Assembly (NCBI RefSeq): GCF_001602525.1
Contig: NZ_LSYT01000007.1
Span: forward strand, 269,867-333,866
DNA length: 64,000 bases
DNA from: Flavobacterium chilense
Lineage (GTDB): Bacteria; Bacteroidota; Bacteroidia; Flavobacteriales; Flavobacteriaceae
Direction: 5' to 3'
Shown one piece after another: positions 1 to 8,710 of this stretch. The notes below the pieces were generated by a model. The model was not told the DNA's origin. It did no database searches and saw only the letters and a program-made list of their open reading frames with translations. The translations under genes were made by a program, and so were the position numbers. How positions within the stretch are numbered: the first letter of the stretch is position 1; the number at the start of each line of letters is the position of its first letter.

Positions 1-432
1 AATGCAGTTTTTTAATTCGGTAATGTGTGTTGTAAAATAACCCTGCTGATGTGTAAAACCATCCCAAAATAAATGTGAAAGAATTCCGATTAATGCTGAA
101 ATTACTATAGCCACCCAGTTCTCCTTAAAATAATGATTCCAGTTGAATGAAGTGAAAATGAATACTCTTGATTTTATGAAGCTAGGCGAATTAAAGAATA
201 AATCATTTCGGACCACATTATGAAAAAGAAAAGAAAGTAAAAGAACTAAAAGTAAATCAAACCAAAAAACGCCATAAAGAGTATGGCTGTAATTACTTTG
301 AACTTTCATTCGGATAAAATATTCGAAATCAGGAGCCATACTGCCAATAATAAGACTAGTAAGAGAAAACCATTTTTTATGAAAATATCTGAAAGGCAGT
401 ATTATTGCCGGATGAGAAAAGGTAAATGGCAT
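1..432 (-). CDS. DUF4184 family membrane protein (partial, C-terminus beyond left edge)
   Basis: The reverse strand reads open from an ATG at 432 to the window edge, giving the first 144 residues. The protein starts MPFTFSHPAIILPFRYF and soon has IGSMAPDFEYF, the N-terminal pattern I associate with DUF4184, a family of multi-pass membrane proteins with conserved His and Asp residues. Further His residues (SHTLYG, LSHLFWDGFTH) fit the family and suggest a metal site; that is inference. Hydrophobic stretches lie near residues 57-75 and 118-128. Function is unknown. It is separated from tonB by a terminator, so it is probably its own transcript. Confidence 0.8.
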   Translation of the reverse strand, partial: MPFTFSHPAIILPFRYFHKKWFSLTSLIIGSMAPDFEYFIRMKVQSNYSHTLYGVFWFDLLLVLLLSFLFHNVVRNDLFFNSPSFIKSRVFIFTSFNWNHYFKENWVAIVISALIGILSHLFWDGFTHQQGYFTTHITELKNCI

Positions 433-579
433 TTAAGTATATTAATTTGATGGTTCTTATTTAATGAAAAGTAAAAGTAGTTAAATAAAAACATACAGGT
501 TTAACGATTAAGAGATTAAGAAAAATCAAGTATGACCTTAACTTTCTTAATCTCTCAATGATTTAATTTTTTTATAAAA

Positions 580-605
580 AAAAGCAGAACCTGAGTTCTG
601 CTTTT
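580..605 (-). terminator. Rho-independent terminator downstream of tonB
   Basis: Perfect 11-bp inverted repeat (AAAAGCAGAAC / GTTCTGCTTTT) with a 4-nt loop. It lies just after the stop codon of tonB on the minus strand and is followed on that strand by a T-rich run. Confidence 0.85.
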
Positions 606-614
606 CTATTGTTA

Positions 615-1445
615 TTATTCAGCTTCCGTTTTTATTGTTATTGGAAGATTATATGCAGTTCGTACCGCTTTTCCGTTTAATACTCCCGGAATCCATTTTG
701 TTTTTAATGATTTTAAAACTCTGATAGCTTCTTTTCCAATTCCGTAACCAGGATCATTTTTTACCATGATGTCTGTAATTGAACCGTCTCTTTCGATTAC
801 AAAAGAAACATAAACTCGTAATGTTTTTTCAGCGTCCAATTCCGGTCTGTTGAAATTGTTTCCAACATACGTATAGAATTTAGCCATACCTCCAGGGAAT
901 TCCGGTAATTTATCAAGCGCATTTACTGGAAGAACAGTGGTTCCCGGATCAGTAACTTCTGTAACTACAGTATTGGTAGTACCATTTCCAGGTATCGGAT
1001 TTTCTCCAATTCCATTTCCCGGAGTAGCATTTTCAATAACAGTAGTATTTTGTGCATTAGTTGCAATGTTGTCTACTGCCTGTTCAGTGGTCACTACAAC
1101 AGGATGCGATAATTGACTCAAATCTGTTGCCGGAGTTGCTGCTGCAGCTTGCTGTTGTGGTATAACCGGTGCTGGCTGTTCAGGTTGTACCGGAATAGGA
1201 GTAAGATCTACAGGAGTTAATGGTACACTAAGAACAGGGTCAGTCTCAATAACTGAATCAGACTTAAGTTTGTTAATCAGCATCGATACGCTTCCCAAAG
1301 TTGCCAGTAATAGCAAGCCCACAAATAGTGCGGTGATAGTTGTTTTGGAATTCTCCTGGCGTAATTGATACGCTCCGTACTCTTTGTTTTTGTTTTCGAA
1401 AACAAGATTGGTCCAGCTTGTTTCGTAGATACTTGATTTAGACAT
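615..1445 (-). CDS. tonB: Energy transducer TonB
   Basis: 276 residues. TonB couples the proton gradient of the inner membrane to TonB-dependent outer-membrane transporters such as SusC. The cytoplasmic N-terminus (NKNKEYGAYQLRQ, typical of Bacteroidota TonB) is followed by one membrane segment near residues 36-57, a Pro/Gln-rich periplasmic linker near 65-105, an Asn/Thr-rich spacer, and a C-terminal TonB domain near 180-275 (LPEFPGGMAKF, then YVSFVIERDGSI). No exbB or exbD gene is adjacent. A terminator follows directly, so it is probably monocistronic. It could serve the SusC transporter at 47 kb, but many TonB paralogues exist in such genomes. Confidence 0.93.
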   Translation of the reverse strand: MSKSSIYETSWTNLVFENKNKEYGAYQLRQENSKTTITALFVGLLLLATLGSVSMLINKLKSDSVIETDPVLSVPLTPVDLTPIPVQPEQPAPVIPQQQAAAATPATDLSQLSHPVVVTTEQAVDNIATNAQNTTVIENATPGNGIGENPIPGNGTTNTVVTEVTDPGTTVLPVNALDKLPEFPGGMAKFYTYVGNNFNRPELDAEKTLRVYVSFVIERDGSITDIMVKNDPGYGIGKEAIRVLKSLKTKWIPGVLNGKAVRTAYNLPITIKTEAE

Positions 1446-1600
1446 GATTTATGGATTTTAAGGTTAAGTAACATTAAATCATAAGCAGTAAGGTTTTGGT
1501 TTTAGCTAACAACGCAAGTGTTGTTGTTTTAGTGTGTGAATAATTTATTTTTTTAAGAATAAATACATGGATACTTTATTCTTTACTTAAAGATAATAAA

Positions 1601-2152
1601 TTATCTATTACGTTCGATAATTTCTGCTAATAATTTTTTAGCGCGAAGTAATTTTACTTTAACGTTGCTTAACGGCTCGTCTATTTTTAAGGCTATTTCC
1701 TGGTAAGTCATTTCCTGAAAGTAACGCAACTGGATTACTTCCTGATAATGTGGTTTTAATTCTTTAATGCAGAGAAGTAAGCGCGAAAGGTTTTGCTCTT
1801 TAATTAATGCATCTTCTGCAGATGGGGTAGTGTCAGCAATATTATAAGCCTGCTGATCTTCGGCATCAGTAATTTCTATAAAAAGACTGGTTTTCTTTTT
1901 ACGTAATAAATCAATGTAAACATTTTTTGCAATAGCAATTAGCCAGGTGTTGAATTGAAATTCAGGATTGTAACTGGCAATTTTATCAAAAGCTTTAGAG
2001 AAAGTTTCGATGGTAATATCTTCGGCAATCGTTTCGTTTTCAGTACGCTTTAGCATAAAGCCGTACACTTCATTCCAAAAATAATCTAATAAAAAAGTAA
2101 AGGCGATCTGATCGCCTTTTTTAGCTTTTTCTATTTTAGAATTTATTTCCAA
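1601..2152 (-). CDS. ECF-type RNA polymerase sigma-70 factor
   Basis: 183 residues, the usual ECF length. Region 2 is visible near residues 8-85 (AEDITIETFSKAFDKI, NTWLIAIAKNVYIDLLRKKK) and region 4 near 125-180 with a helix-turn-helix (MTYQEIALKIDEPLSNVKVK). The start overlaps the end of the upstream glycosyltransferase by 10 nt, so the two are very likely cotranscribed and translationally coupled. No anti-sigma factor gene is adjacent, which is unusual for ECF sigmas but common for some Bacteroidota groups. The regulon cannot be read from the sequence. Confidence 0.93.
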   Translation of the reverse strand: MEINSKIEKAKKGDQIAFTFLLDYFWNEVYGFMLKRTENETIAEDITIETFSKAFDKIASYNPEFQFNTWLIAIAKNVYIDLLRKKKTSLFIEITDAEDQQAYNIADTTPSAEDALIKEQNLSRLLLCIKELKPHYQEVIQLRYFQEMTYQEIALKIDEPLSNVKVKLLRAKKLLAEIIERNR

Positions 2153-3249
2153 TATACAGGTTTTGAAAAGATATTAGTTATAAAGATATTAATTTGTGTC
2201 AATATAAGCACGATTTCGACAACAGGAAACCAAATTTTAAGGTCATTTTCTTTCAATTTACCAGCTGAGAACCCAACAACAATCCAGGCAACTGTGTAAC
2301 GGGTTGCCAAAATAGCCAATACAGCAATCCATTGAAACTGGAAAGCCAGCAGGATGGTAACGGATATAAAGAAAAATAACTGTGATATGAAGAAAAGCCC
2401 TAACTGCATTTTGTCAAAAAACTTATAGTATTGTGCAGTAGAGATATGTCTTCTTTTTTGGGTAAACCATTCTCTGTATGTTTCTTTTGGTTTCGAATAA
2501 GTAAAACTTTCCGGTGTATAAGAAATAGTAGTATTGTTTTTATTGGCTGCCTGATTGATAAATAAATCATCATCACCAGATCGAACCTGAATATGTTCTA
2601 TAAAACCATTTACATTAAAAAACTCTTCTTTTTTATAAGCCAAATTTCGTCCAACACCCATATATGGAAGTCCTAATTTAGCCCATGAAAAATATTGTAC
2701 TGCTGTTAAAACGGTTTCAAAACGAATGATCTTATTCAGGAAAGAACGCTCTATTTTCTCGTAACCACCATAACCTAAAACAATTGTTTTGTTCATAGTA
2801 AATTGAGAGGTCATGGCAGTAATCCATTGTTTTGAAGTTGGATAACAATCAGCATCTGTAAATAATAAATACTCTTTTTTTGAAGCTTTGATTCCTAATG
2901 TCAGAGCGTATTTTTTATTACCCCAAAAAGCTTCGTTATTTTGAACTTTTACCAGACGAATGTTTGAGTATTGTTTTTCAAATTCTTCAAAAGCTTCTAA
3001 GGTTTCGTCGCTTGAAGCATCATCAATTAAAACTATTTCAAAGTCAGGATAATCTTGCTCTGCTAATAACGGAATGAATTTTTTTACGTTCTCTTCTTCG
3101 TTTTTAGCGCAAACAATCACGGAAACAGGTAGTTTTTTTTGTGTAATTTCTTGTGGTTTAGCAAAAGCAAACTTTCCAAAAATTCCTAAATAGTAGAAAA
3201 CCTGGATAAAAACAATAGCAATAAAAAAGTAAAATAAAGTTATAAGCAT
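2143..3249 (-). CDS. Membrane-bound family 2 glycosyltransferase
   Basis: 368 residues. It begins with a hydrophobic segment (residues 2-22), then a GT-A domain: VSVIVCAKNEEENVKKF near 42, IDDASSDET near 75, a DxD-type metal site FTDADC near 130, and SGDDDLF plus a basic KRRHIS segment resembling the QxxRW acceptor region. Two or three membrane segments lie at the C-terminus (from about 283). Such enzymes transfer an activated sugar to a lipid or polysaccharide at the cytoplasmic face; donor and acceptor are not readable. It is the first gene of a two-gene operon with the ECF sigma factor. Confidence 0.9.
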   Translation of the reverse strand: MLITLFYFFIAIVFIQVFYYLGIFGKFAFAKPQEITQKKLPVSVIVCAKNEEENVKKFIPLLAEQDYPDFEIVLIDDASSDETLEAFEEFEKQYSNIRLVKVQNNEAFWGNKKYALTLGIKASKKEYLLFTDADCYPTSKQWITAMTSQFTMNKTIVLGYGGYEKIERSFLNKIIRFETVLTAVQYFSWAKLGLPYMGVGRNLAYKKEEFFNVNGFIEHIQVRSGDDDLFINQAANKNNTTISYTPESFTYSKPKETYREWFTQKRRHISTAQYYKFFDKMQLGLFFISQLFFFISVTILLAFQFQWIAVLAILATRYTVAWIVVGFSAGKLKENDLKIWFPVVEIVLILTQINIFITNIFSKPVYWK

Positions 3250-3287
3250 CTGTTTTAATGTCTTTTAATTTTTGAATCTTGCGAGTG

Positions 3288-3317
3288 CAAATGTACTTAT
3301 GAATTCCTAGATTTCAA
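3288..3317 (-). promoter_or_regulatory. Bacteroidota-type promoter of the glycosyltransferase/sigma operon
   Basis: On the minus strand a TACATTTG (-7, matches TAnnTTTG) at 3288-3295 is preceded after 19 nt by TTG (-33) at 3315-3317. The ATG of the glycosyltransferase lies about 40 nt downstream. Pattern match only. Confidence 0.6.
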
Positions 3318-3331
3318 TGGCTAAACCCTAT

Positions 3332-3946
3332 TTACTTTCGGCATTTTGACATTTCTTTTGCAACAGCAATAGCCTGAGGGTTTTCGCTTTTTTCTAATTC
3401 CGAAATTATGTTTTTATAATTGTGATCATCCCTGTTTTGTGATAGTTTTTTGGTTGCCTGAATCTCGTCGATTTCAATCTCAAAACCAAAAATTCCTCTT
3501 GCTTCACGCATTGTTTTTGCAGATAGATTTTCAACACGCACAGGGTTCTCTGAATTAACCTCGTATTTGTCAACTAGTTTTTTTAGCTGTTCTATGGAAG
3601 TTGCTTCATCGACAATTTTTATTCGGCCATAAACATGTACGGCTATATAATTCCAGGTTGGTACATTCTCATGATCATACCAGGAAGATGAAATATAGCT
3701 ATGCGGACCTGTAAAAACAGCCAAAACCTGATCGTTTTCGGCAAAACCTTCTGCTTGCGGATTTAGTTTTGAAAGATGTCCCTGCAAAATTTCTTTTCCG
3801 TCAGTATTCACTTCCAGTTCGATAGGAATATGTGTAGCACATAATTTTCCGTGAGTTTGATTGATTAGAATACCAAAACTATTTTCTTTCAAAAAAGTTC
3901 TGATTTCTTCAGGGTTTTCGTTTTTGTATAAATTGGGTGTGTACAT
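3332..3946 (-). CDS. PaiB-like FMN-binding split-barrel protein
   Basis: 204 residues from the ATG at 3946 (MYTPNLYKNENPEEI). An in-frame ATG at 3967 would add seven Lys-rich residues; homologues of this family begin at the MYxP motif, so I prefer 3946. The sequence follows the PaiB / FMN-binding negative transcriptional regulator family: GKLCATHIPIEL, HLSKLNPQA, VFTGPHSYISSSWY and TWNYIAVHVYG are the flavin-barrel motifs. In Bacillus PaiB affects sporulation and protease genes; in Bacteroidota the role is unclear, and a flavin- or haem-related oxidoreductase is possible. It lies 33 nt upstream of nothing obviously coupled; murB precedes it by 33 nt on the same strand and may be cotranscribed. 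Confidence 0.85.
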   Translation of the reverse strand: MYTPNLYKNENPEEIRTFLKENSFGILINQTHGKLCATHIPIELEVNTDGKEILQGHLSKLNPQAEGFAENDQVLAVFTGPHSYISSSWYDHENVPTWNYIAVHVYGRIKIVDEATSIEQLKKLVDKYEVNSENPVRVENLSAKTMREARGIFGFEIEIDEIQATKKLSQNRDDHNYKNIISELEKSENPQAIAVAKEMSKCRK

Positions 3947-3979
3947 TTTTTTCTTTTTTAGGTTCAAAGGCTAAAAACT

Positions 3980-4993
3980 CTAAATCACATTCACTTCTGC
4001 TTCTATATGAATGCCGAATTTTTCAAAAACCGTTTTTTGAACTTCTTTTGAAACGGCTAAAATTTCCTGTCCGGTTGCATTTCCGTAGTTTACCAAAACC
4101 AGAGCCTGATTTTTGTGAACTCCGGCATCGCCAAAACGTTTTCCTTTAAAACCAGCCTGCTCAATTAGCCAGCCTGCAGGGACTTTTACTTCAGTTTCAG
4201 AAACTTCGTAATATTTCATTTCAGGAAACTTCTGGTGAATTTTTTCGAAATCAGATTTCAGTAAAATCGGATTTTTAAAGAAGCTTCCGCTGTTTCCTAA
4301 TTCTTTAGGGTCCGGAAGTTTACTTTGTCTGATCGCGATTACAGCATTACTCACATCTTTTAGGGTTGGAGTAATTACATTATTTTTTGCCAGTTCAGCT
4401 GTAATATCTCCGTAAGAAGTGTTAATTTTATGATTGCGTTTAGTCAGTTTATAAATTACCGAGGTTATAATATATTGGTCTTTAACCTCATTTTTAAAGA
4501 TGCTTTCGCGGTAACCAAAATTACAGTCGGTATTTAAAAATGTTTTTATTTCCTGAGTTTCGATATTTATCGCATCACAAGAAACAAAAGTGTCTTTAAT
4601 TTCAGTTCCGTATGCTCCAATATTCTGAACCGGAGTGGTTCCTACATTTCCGGGAATCAGGGACATGTTTTCTAAACCGCCAAAATTGTTTTCGATTGTC
4701 CAAAGAACAAAATCATGCCAGGTTTCGCCAGCCTGACTTTCTACCCATACAAAATCATCGTCTTCTTTGATGATTTTTTTGCCTTTTAAATCAATATGAA
4801 TGACCAAAGCGTCGATGTCTTTTGTTAAAAGCATATTGCTGCCTCCGCCTAAAATAAATTTTTTCTCGTTTTTGTTTGCTGTCAGGATGGTTTTTAATTC
4901 TTCAACTGAATGAACAGCAACAAATTGTTTTGCTTTGGCTTCGATGCCAAAAGTATTATAGTTTTTTAAAGAAAAATTGGATTGGATTTCCAT
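3980..4993 (-). CDS. murB: UDP-N-acetylenolpyruvoylglucosamine reductase
   Basis: 337 residues. MurB reduces UDP-GlcNAc-enolpyruvate to UDP-MurNAc with NADPH and FAD in peptidoglycan synthesis in the cytosol. Visible motifs: NYNTFGI at the start, FAD-binding LGGGSNML near 49, IPGNVGTTPVQNIGAYG near 110, catalytic Ser region NSGSFFKNP, and the C-terminal HIEAEVN. The length and spacing fit the E. coli-like class. I chose the ATG at 4993 because homology to MurB begins there (MEIQSNFSLKNYNTFG), and a -7 promoter element at 5042-5049 overlaps the longer in-frame ATG at 5044, which would then lie upstream of the transcript start. Confidence 0.95.
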   Translation of the reverse strand: MEIQSNFSLKNYNTFGIEAKAKQFVAVHSVEELKTILTANKNEKKFILGGGSNMLLTKDIDALVIHIDLKGKKIIKEDDDFVWVESQAGETWHDFVLWTIENNFGGLENMSLIPGNVGTTPVQNIGAYGTEIKDTFVSCDAINIETQEIKTFLNTDCNFGYRESIFKNEVKDQYIITSVIYKLTKRNHKINTSYGDITAELAKNNVITPTLKDVSNAVIAIRQSKLPDPKELGNSGSFFKNPILLKSDFEKIHQKFPEMKYYEVSETEVKVPAGWLIEQAGFKGKRFGDAGVHKNQALVLVNYGNATGQEILAVSKEVQKTVFEKFGIHIEAEVNVI

Positions 4994-5041
4994 AAATAAA
5001 AGGCTTTTTTGAGTTCCGAAACTTCGGAAAAATTCTGAGTT

Positions 5042-5049
5042 CAAAAGTA
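5042..5049 (-). promoter_or_regulatory. Candidate -7 element of murB promoter
   Basis: TACTTTTG on the minus strand matches TAnnTTTG, about 50 nt before the chosen murB start. No good -33 TTG is visible at the usual spacing. Confidence 0.4.
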
Positions 5050-5102
5050 ACGATTATAATTTATTTGAATAGATTTTCTGTAAAAAGACTTTTGGCGAAA
5101 TT

Positions 5103-6206
5103 TTACTTTATAGCTTCAATAAATTGTTGCATTTCTTTCATTGTTCCAATCGTAATTCTGGTCCATTTTCCGTTTTCCTCATAAATTTTCGTTCCCATTA
5201 TATTGTGATCTTCCAATTGTTTAAAGAAATCTTTTTTATAGTTCTCCAGAGAAAAATAAATGAAGTTGGAATAAGAAGGAATGCAGGTCAGGTTTAGTTT
5301 TGTAAGTTGTTCAATCGTGTATTTTTTTGCTTCTTCATTTAAAGTAGATACTTGCTGAATAAATTTCTGATCATTTAAGGAAGCAATCGCTGCAGCTGTT
5401 GATACTGCGCTTACAGATAAATTAGGAGATGATTTTAAAGTACTGAGCTCGTCAATTGTTGATGAAGCAGCAACCGCATAACCCATACGTGCGCCGGCTA
5501 AACCATACATTTTTGAAAAAGTTTTAGTGATAATTAGATTTTTATTTTCAATGACGAGATTGCTTAGTGATTGTTCTTTTGTAAAATCAATGTAAGCTTC
5601 GTCAATAAAAACAAGTGCTTTTTTGGAGGCTTCTTTTATAAAAGAAACTAATTTTTCTCTTTCACAGATGGTTCCGGTGGGATTGTTTGGATTGCAGATG
5701 TAGATCATTTTAGTCTCAGAATCAATTGCGGCCAACATAGCGGTTAAATCATGTTTTTTATCCTTAGTGAGAGGAACTGTGATTTTTTTTAAGCCCAGTT
5801 TTTCAGAGGGAAACGTCCAGTAATTATAGGTAGTTTCGGCAAGTATAAAATTACCTTTTTTTAATGCAGTGTATTGAAGTACCAAGTCTAAAATTTCAGT
5901 TGAACCGGCTCCTAATAAAATATTATTATCTGATACATTATTCTTTTGGGCGATAAGAGAGATTAATTCTGATGAAAGATTCCAACCATATCGGTTGCTG
6001 GTGCTTATGCTTTTTTCCATTGCAATGCGTGCTAATGGAGAAGGCCCATACGGGTTTTCATTCGACCGTAATAGAATAGGAGATTTGTCTAAAACCGAAA
6101 ATATTTCCTTTTCAGATGGCGGATTTGCAAATGTTTCCCATTGACAAAAGCCTAATCCTACTGCGCCTAAACTTACTTGTTTGAGCCAACTTCTTCTGTT
6201 ATTCAT
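5103..6206 (-). CDS. HisC-like PLP aminotransferase with a twin-arginine leader
   Basis: 367 residues. Fold-type I PLP-dependent aminotransferase most like histidinol-phosphate aminotransferase: RSNENPYGPSPLA near 47, CNPNNPTGT near 171, IDEAYIDF near 201, and the Schiff-base Lys in TFSKMYGLAGAR (Lys232). Unlike cytosolic HisC it begins MNNRRSWLKQVSLGAVGLGF, a twin-Arg motif (RRxWLK) plus hydrophobic segment, the layout of a Tat signal. This suggests export of the folded, cofactor-loaded enzyme, or a vestigial leader. It is not next to other his genes, so a role in histidine synthesis is doubtful; the substrate is unknown. Confidence 0.85.
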   Translation of the reverse strand: MNNRRSWLKQVSLGAVGLGFCQWETFANPPSEKEIFSVLDKSPILLRSNENPYGPSPLARIAMEKSISTSNRYGWNLSSELISLIAQKNNVSDNNILLGAGSTEILDLVLQYTALKKGNFILAETTYNYWTFPSEKLGLKKITVPLTKDKKHDLTAMLAAIDSETKMIYICNPNNPTGTICEREKLVSFIKEASKKALVFIDEAYIDFTKEQSLSNLVIENKNLIITKTFSKMYGLAGARMGYAVAASSTIDELSTLKSSPNLSVSAVSTAAAIASLNDQKFIQQVSTLNEEAKKYTIEQLTKLNLTCIPSYSNFIYFSLENYKKDFFKQLEDHNIMGTKIYEENGKWTRITIGTMKEMQQFIEAIK

Positions 6207-6305
6207 ATTTCTTTCAGATTAAATTAAATAATTCCGTGAAATGATATGTCGTTGAAGTTGAAGAAAAGTTACGATATGGTTTTTTGTAGAGTGATAAAAA
6301 TGCTT

Positions 6306-6848
6306 TTATTCTATATGATGACCTGCTTCAATAAAGAAATGTTTTAATAAATCGTAAGTGACAAAATCGCCATTTATCTGATTGAACATTCTGGTTTCCA
6401 TGTGTTGACAGCTAAGGCAAATATTTAGGGTTTCTAAAATCTCGCCATTTTTGTTATAAAAAACTAATGCATCCCGATATATGGGAGCGCACATCCAATC
6501 TGGGATATTTTGGATTTTGGTTTTCAAGATGTTTTGCAAATCAATTCCTTGCTGATCTGTAGATTTGAAAGTGTTTGTTTTTTTGGCTGAAGGGTGAAAT
6601 TCTCCTTTTTCATTGCGTATATATTGTGTATAACCTACAAGGTTTTCCAGTTCAATAAATCGTATTTCCTGAAGATCACTCAGGTCATTTTTTCGAAATT
6701 TTCTTTGTTTCAATTGCTCATATTCGCGTTTATTTGATGAATTATTTTCTTCATATTGTTCTCCGCGCTGTAATGAATAAGTTTCAACATAATCAAAAGA
6801 GAGTTCAGAAATAAAATCTATTGAAGATTTATACACATATTGAGACAT
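6306..6848 (-). CDS. Hypothetical protein, 180 aa
   Basis: I do not recognise a family. The product is acidic-to-neutral, without signal peptide or membrane segment. It has a charged central part (residues 35-60, Lys/Arg/Glu-rich) and a C-terminal half with MCAPIYRDALVFYNKNGEI and a CLSC pair near residue 143 followed by His, which could bind metal. The second half, with its phrase on a residue-by-residue calculation of FYNKNGEILETLNICLSC, resembles small proteins that measure or display a value, but this is only an impression. It starts 12 nt after the end of the next glycosyltransferase gene and may be in its operon. Confidence 0.7.
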   Translation of the reverse strand: MSQYVYKSSIDFISELSFDYVETYSLQRGEQYEENNSSNKREYEQLKQRKFRKNDLSDLQEIRFIELENLVGYTQYIRNEKGEFHPSAKKTNTFKSTDQQGIDLQNILKTKIQNIPDWMCAPIYRDALVFYNKNGEILETLNICLSCQHMETRMFNQINGDFVTYDLLKHFFIEAGHHIE

Positions 6849-6859
6849 GGTTGTGTTTT

Positions 6860-7912
6860 TTAATTCGAATCCAGCAATTCATGATACTTATCCGCAATAA
6901 TTTTCATGTTGATGTTGTAGTTTGCATTTTCTTCTACAAATTTTTGATTTTGAAGAATGGCCTGATTACGGGATTCTGGATTTTCAAAAGACCAGATCAA
7001 TTCTTTAGCAAGCATCTCGATATTATCAATTTTGATCAATTGTCCGTTTTCACGATGTTTAATCCAGCTTTGATTTCCCGGAATATCTGAAACTATAGGA
7101 TAACAATTGCATGCCATCGCCTCAAATAAAGAAGCCGAAACACCTTCGGTAATAGGCATGCTGATATAAATATTCGATTGTTGTAATAATTTTGGAAGTG
7201 CAGTATTTGGAATTCTGCCTGTAAAAACTACTTTATTTTCGATTTGTAATGTTGTGGCTAAATCTTTTAAAAATTGCAATCGGGTTCCGTCGCCAACAAT
7301 AGTTAAAGAAAAATCAATTCCTTTTTGATGTAAAATAGCAAAAGCTTTTAAGATCGAGTCGTGGCGATATTCGGGTTGTAAAGAACGTGTTACAATGGCT
7401 TCGATTTTGTTGGAGTTATTGATCGAAGGTGAAAAAACAGACAAATCAATTCCTTTAGGAATTACCAGAACTTTATTCATATCAACGCCAATTGCTTTCA
7501 TCGAAATGGTCATAACCGGACCCCAGGCATGAATTAAATCGGCTTTTTTGAAAGCGTGTTTCTGGATTATTTTCTTAAAAGGCAATAATAGAGAACCTTC
7601 CGGCCATAAATCAGTTCGGCCTTGTTGTGCAATGGCAACAGGATGCAATCCTGAAATCGCCGCAAGAAATCCATAACTGGTCGTTCTTTCGGCAATGATC
7701 ATATCGGGTTTTTGTTGTTTGATTGTTTTTCGAATCGAAACAGGAGAAAATACATATTCTAAAATACGTTTGAATCTGTTAAGTTTAGAATTGTTTGGTG
7801 TTTGAAGTTCCCAGGTGCAAATTTCAAAATCGCCAAATTCTTTCAAACCATTCATCCAGGTTATGGCGTCAGCGCGATAAGATTCTCCAAGAAAAAGTAT
7901 TTTTCTTTTCAT
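6860..7912 (-). CDS. Family 4 (GT-B) glycosyltransferase
   Basis: 350 residues from ATG at 7912 (MKRKILFLGESYRAD); the in-frame ATG at 7939 adds nine residues not typical of the family. The C-terminal half carries glycosyltransferase group 1 motifs: TIVGDGTRLQFLKDLA, VVFTGRIPN, and the donor-binding ITEGVSASLFEAMACNCYP with the two Glu residues of the EX7E motif. GT4 enzymes use nucleotide-activated sugars and keep the anomeric configuration. There is no membrane segment. The acceptor is unknown; no other polysaccharide genes surround it. Confidence 0.88.
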   Translation of the reverse strand: MKRKILFLGESYRADAITWMNGLKEFGDFEICTWELQTPNNSKLNRFKRILEYVFSPVSIRKTIKQQKPDMIIAERTTSYGFLAAISGLHPVAIAQQGRTDLWPEGSLLLPFKKIIQKHAFKKADLIHAWGPVMTISMKAIGVDMNKVLVIPKGIDLSVFSPSINNSNKIEAIVTRSLQPEYRHDSILKAFAILHQKGIDFSLTIVGDGTRLQFLKDLATTLQIENKVVFTGRIPNTALPKLLQQSNIYISMPITEGVSASLFEAMACNCYPIVSDIPGNQSWIKHRENGQLIKIDNIEMLAKELIWSFENPESRNQAILQNQKFVEENANYNINMKIIADKYHELLDSN

Positions 7913-7929
7913 TATTATTTTTTTTTGCC

Positions 7930-8009
7930 CCGAATTCACGAATTTTTATCGTTTAGCTTTGACAAAGTTTTGAACTTTGTCAAAGCTTTTGAATTGAGTA
8001 ATTCGTGGC
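7930..8009. repeat. Intergenic inverted-repeat element (CACGAATT family) with a 15-bp hairpin
   Basis: The gap between two minus-strand genes contains CGAATTCACGAATT at its left end, AATTCGTGG at its right end, and in the middle a perfect 15-bp stem (AGCTTTGACAAAGTT / AACTTTGTCAAAGCT, 7955-7987) with a 3-nt loop. The same AGCTTTGACAAAGTT string and the same flanks recur at 35.9 kb. It may also act as a transcription terminator for the DUF2461 gene. Confidence 0.75.
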
Positions 8010-8018
8010 CAACTTTTT

Positions 8019-8699
8019 TTAAAATTCTTCTTCTGTTTCTAAAGCGCGATTAATGAATTCGTTTAATGGTTTTAAGGCGATAAGTTTTTGGCTCATTTTA
8101 GTAACAAAATCTTTTTGATTGACTTCGGCAATGTCATATTTTTGAGTTGCCGTAAAGCTTTTTAATTTTAAAAACTCAATGGCAGGATGCTCTTTTTCGT
8201 AGCCTCTAGGCGGGTTTTTAAGCGAATTGTTTTCGTTTACATCTAAACTTCCAAATTCTTTTTTAAAGTTTTTATCTGCTAAAATCGCTTCTAAGTCATC
8301 ATAGAAAAAAGCAATTTCTTTGCGTACTTTTTTTAAATCATCTGCTTCAGGCGAATAAAATCCTCCCGCAATAAAACTGGCACCTTTTTCTATATGTACA
8401 TAATATCCGGCACGGTTTAAACCTTTTGTTCCGCCCGAAAGCCAAATGCCAAGATGCGCTTTATAAGGAGATTTGTCTTTAGAGAACCGAATGTCACGAT
8501 TAATCCTGAAGGTGCAATTTTTAACCTCCAATAATTCTAATGACGCATCAAGCGGTTTCATTACATCCAGAAAATCACTTACCAACTGGTGATAATCTTT
8601 CTTGAAAATCTCATATCGTTTTTTATTGTCCTGAAACCAGTCTCTGTTGTTGTTCTTTTTTAAATCGTCTAAAAATTGCAATGATTCTTTCGTTAGCAT
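8019..8699 (-). CDS. DUF2461 family protein
   Basis: 226 residues. The sequence shows the DUF2461 / TIGR02453 pattern: FLDDLKKNNNRDWFQDNKKRY at the start, FRINRDIRFSKDKSPYKAHLG near 65, YYVHIEKGASFIAGGFYSPE near 100, and LKNPPRGYEKEHPAIEFLK near 165. No signal peptide. The family is widespread and its biochemical function is not established. It ends 11 nt after the next gene starts downstream on the same strand, so it may be cotranscribed with the rhodanese-thioredoxin gene upstream of it (11-nt gap). Confidence 0.9.
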   Translation of the reverse strand: MLTKESLQFLDDLKKNNNRDWFQDNKKRYEIFKKDYHQLVSDFLDVMKPLDASLELLEVKNCTFRINRDIRFSKDKSPYKAHLGIWLSGGTKGLNRAGYYVHIEKGASFIAGGFYSPEADDLKKVRKEIAFFYDDLEAILADKNFKKEFGSLDVNENNSLKNPPRGYEKEHPAIEFLKLKSFTATQKYDIAEVNQKDFVTKMSQKLIALKPLNEFINRALETEEEF

Positions 8700-8710
8700 A
8701 TTCTTTTATT

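Noticed and set aside
3944..3967. Upstream start for the PaiB-like gene
   Set aside because: It adds only Lys-rich residues; homology begins at MYTPNLY.
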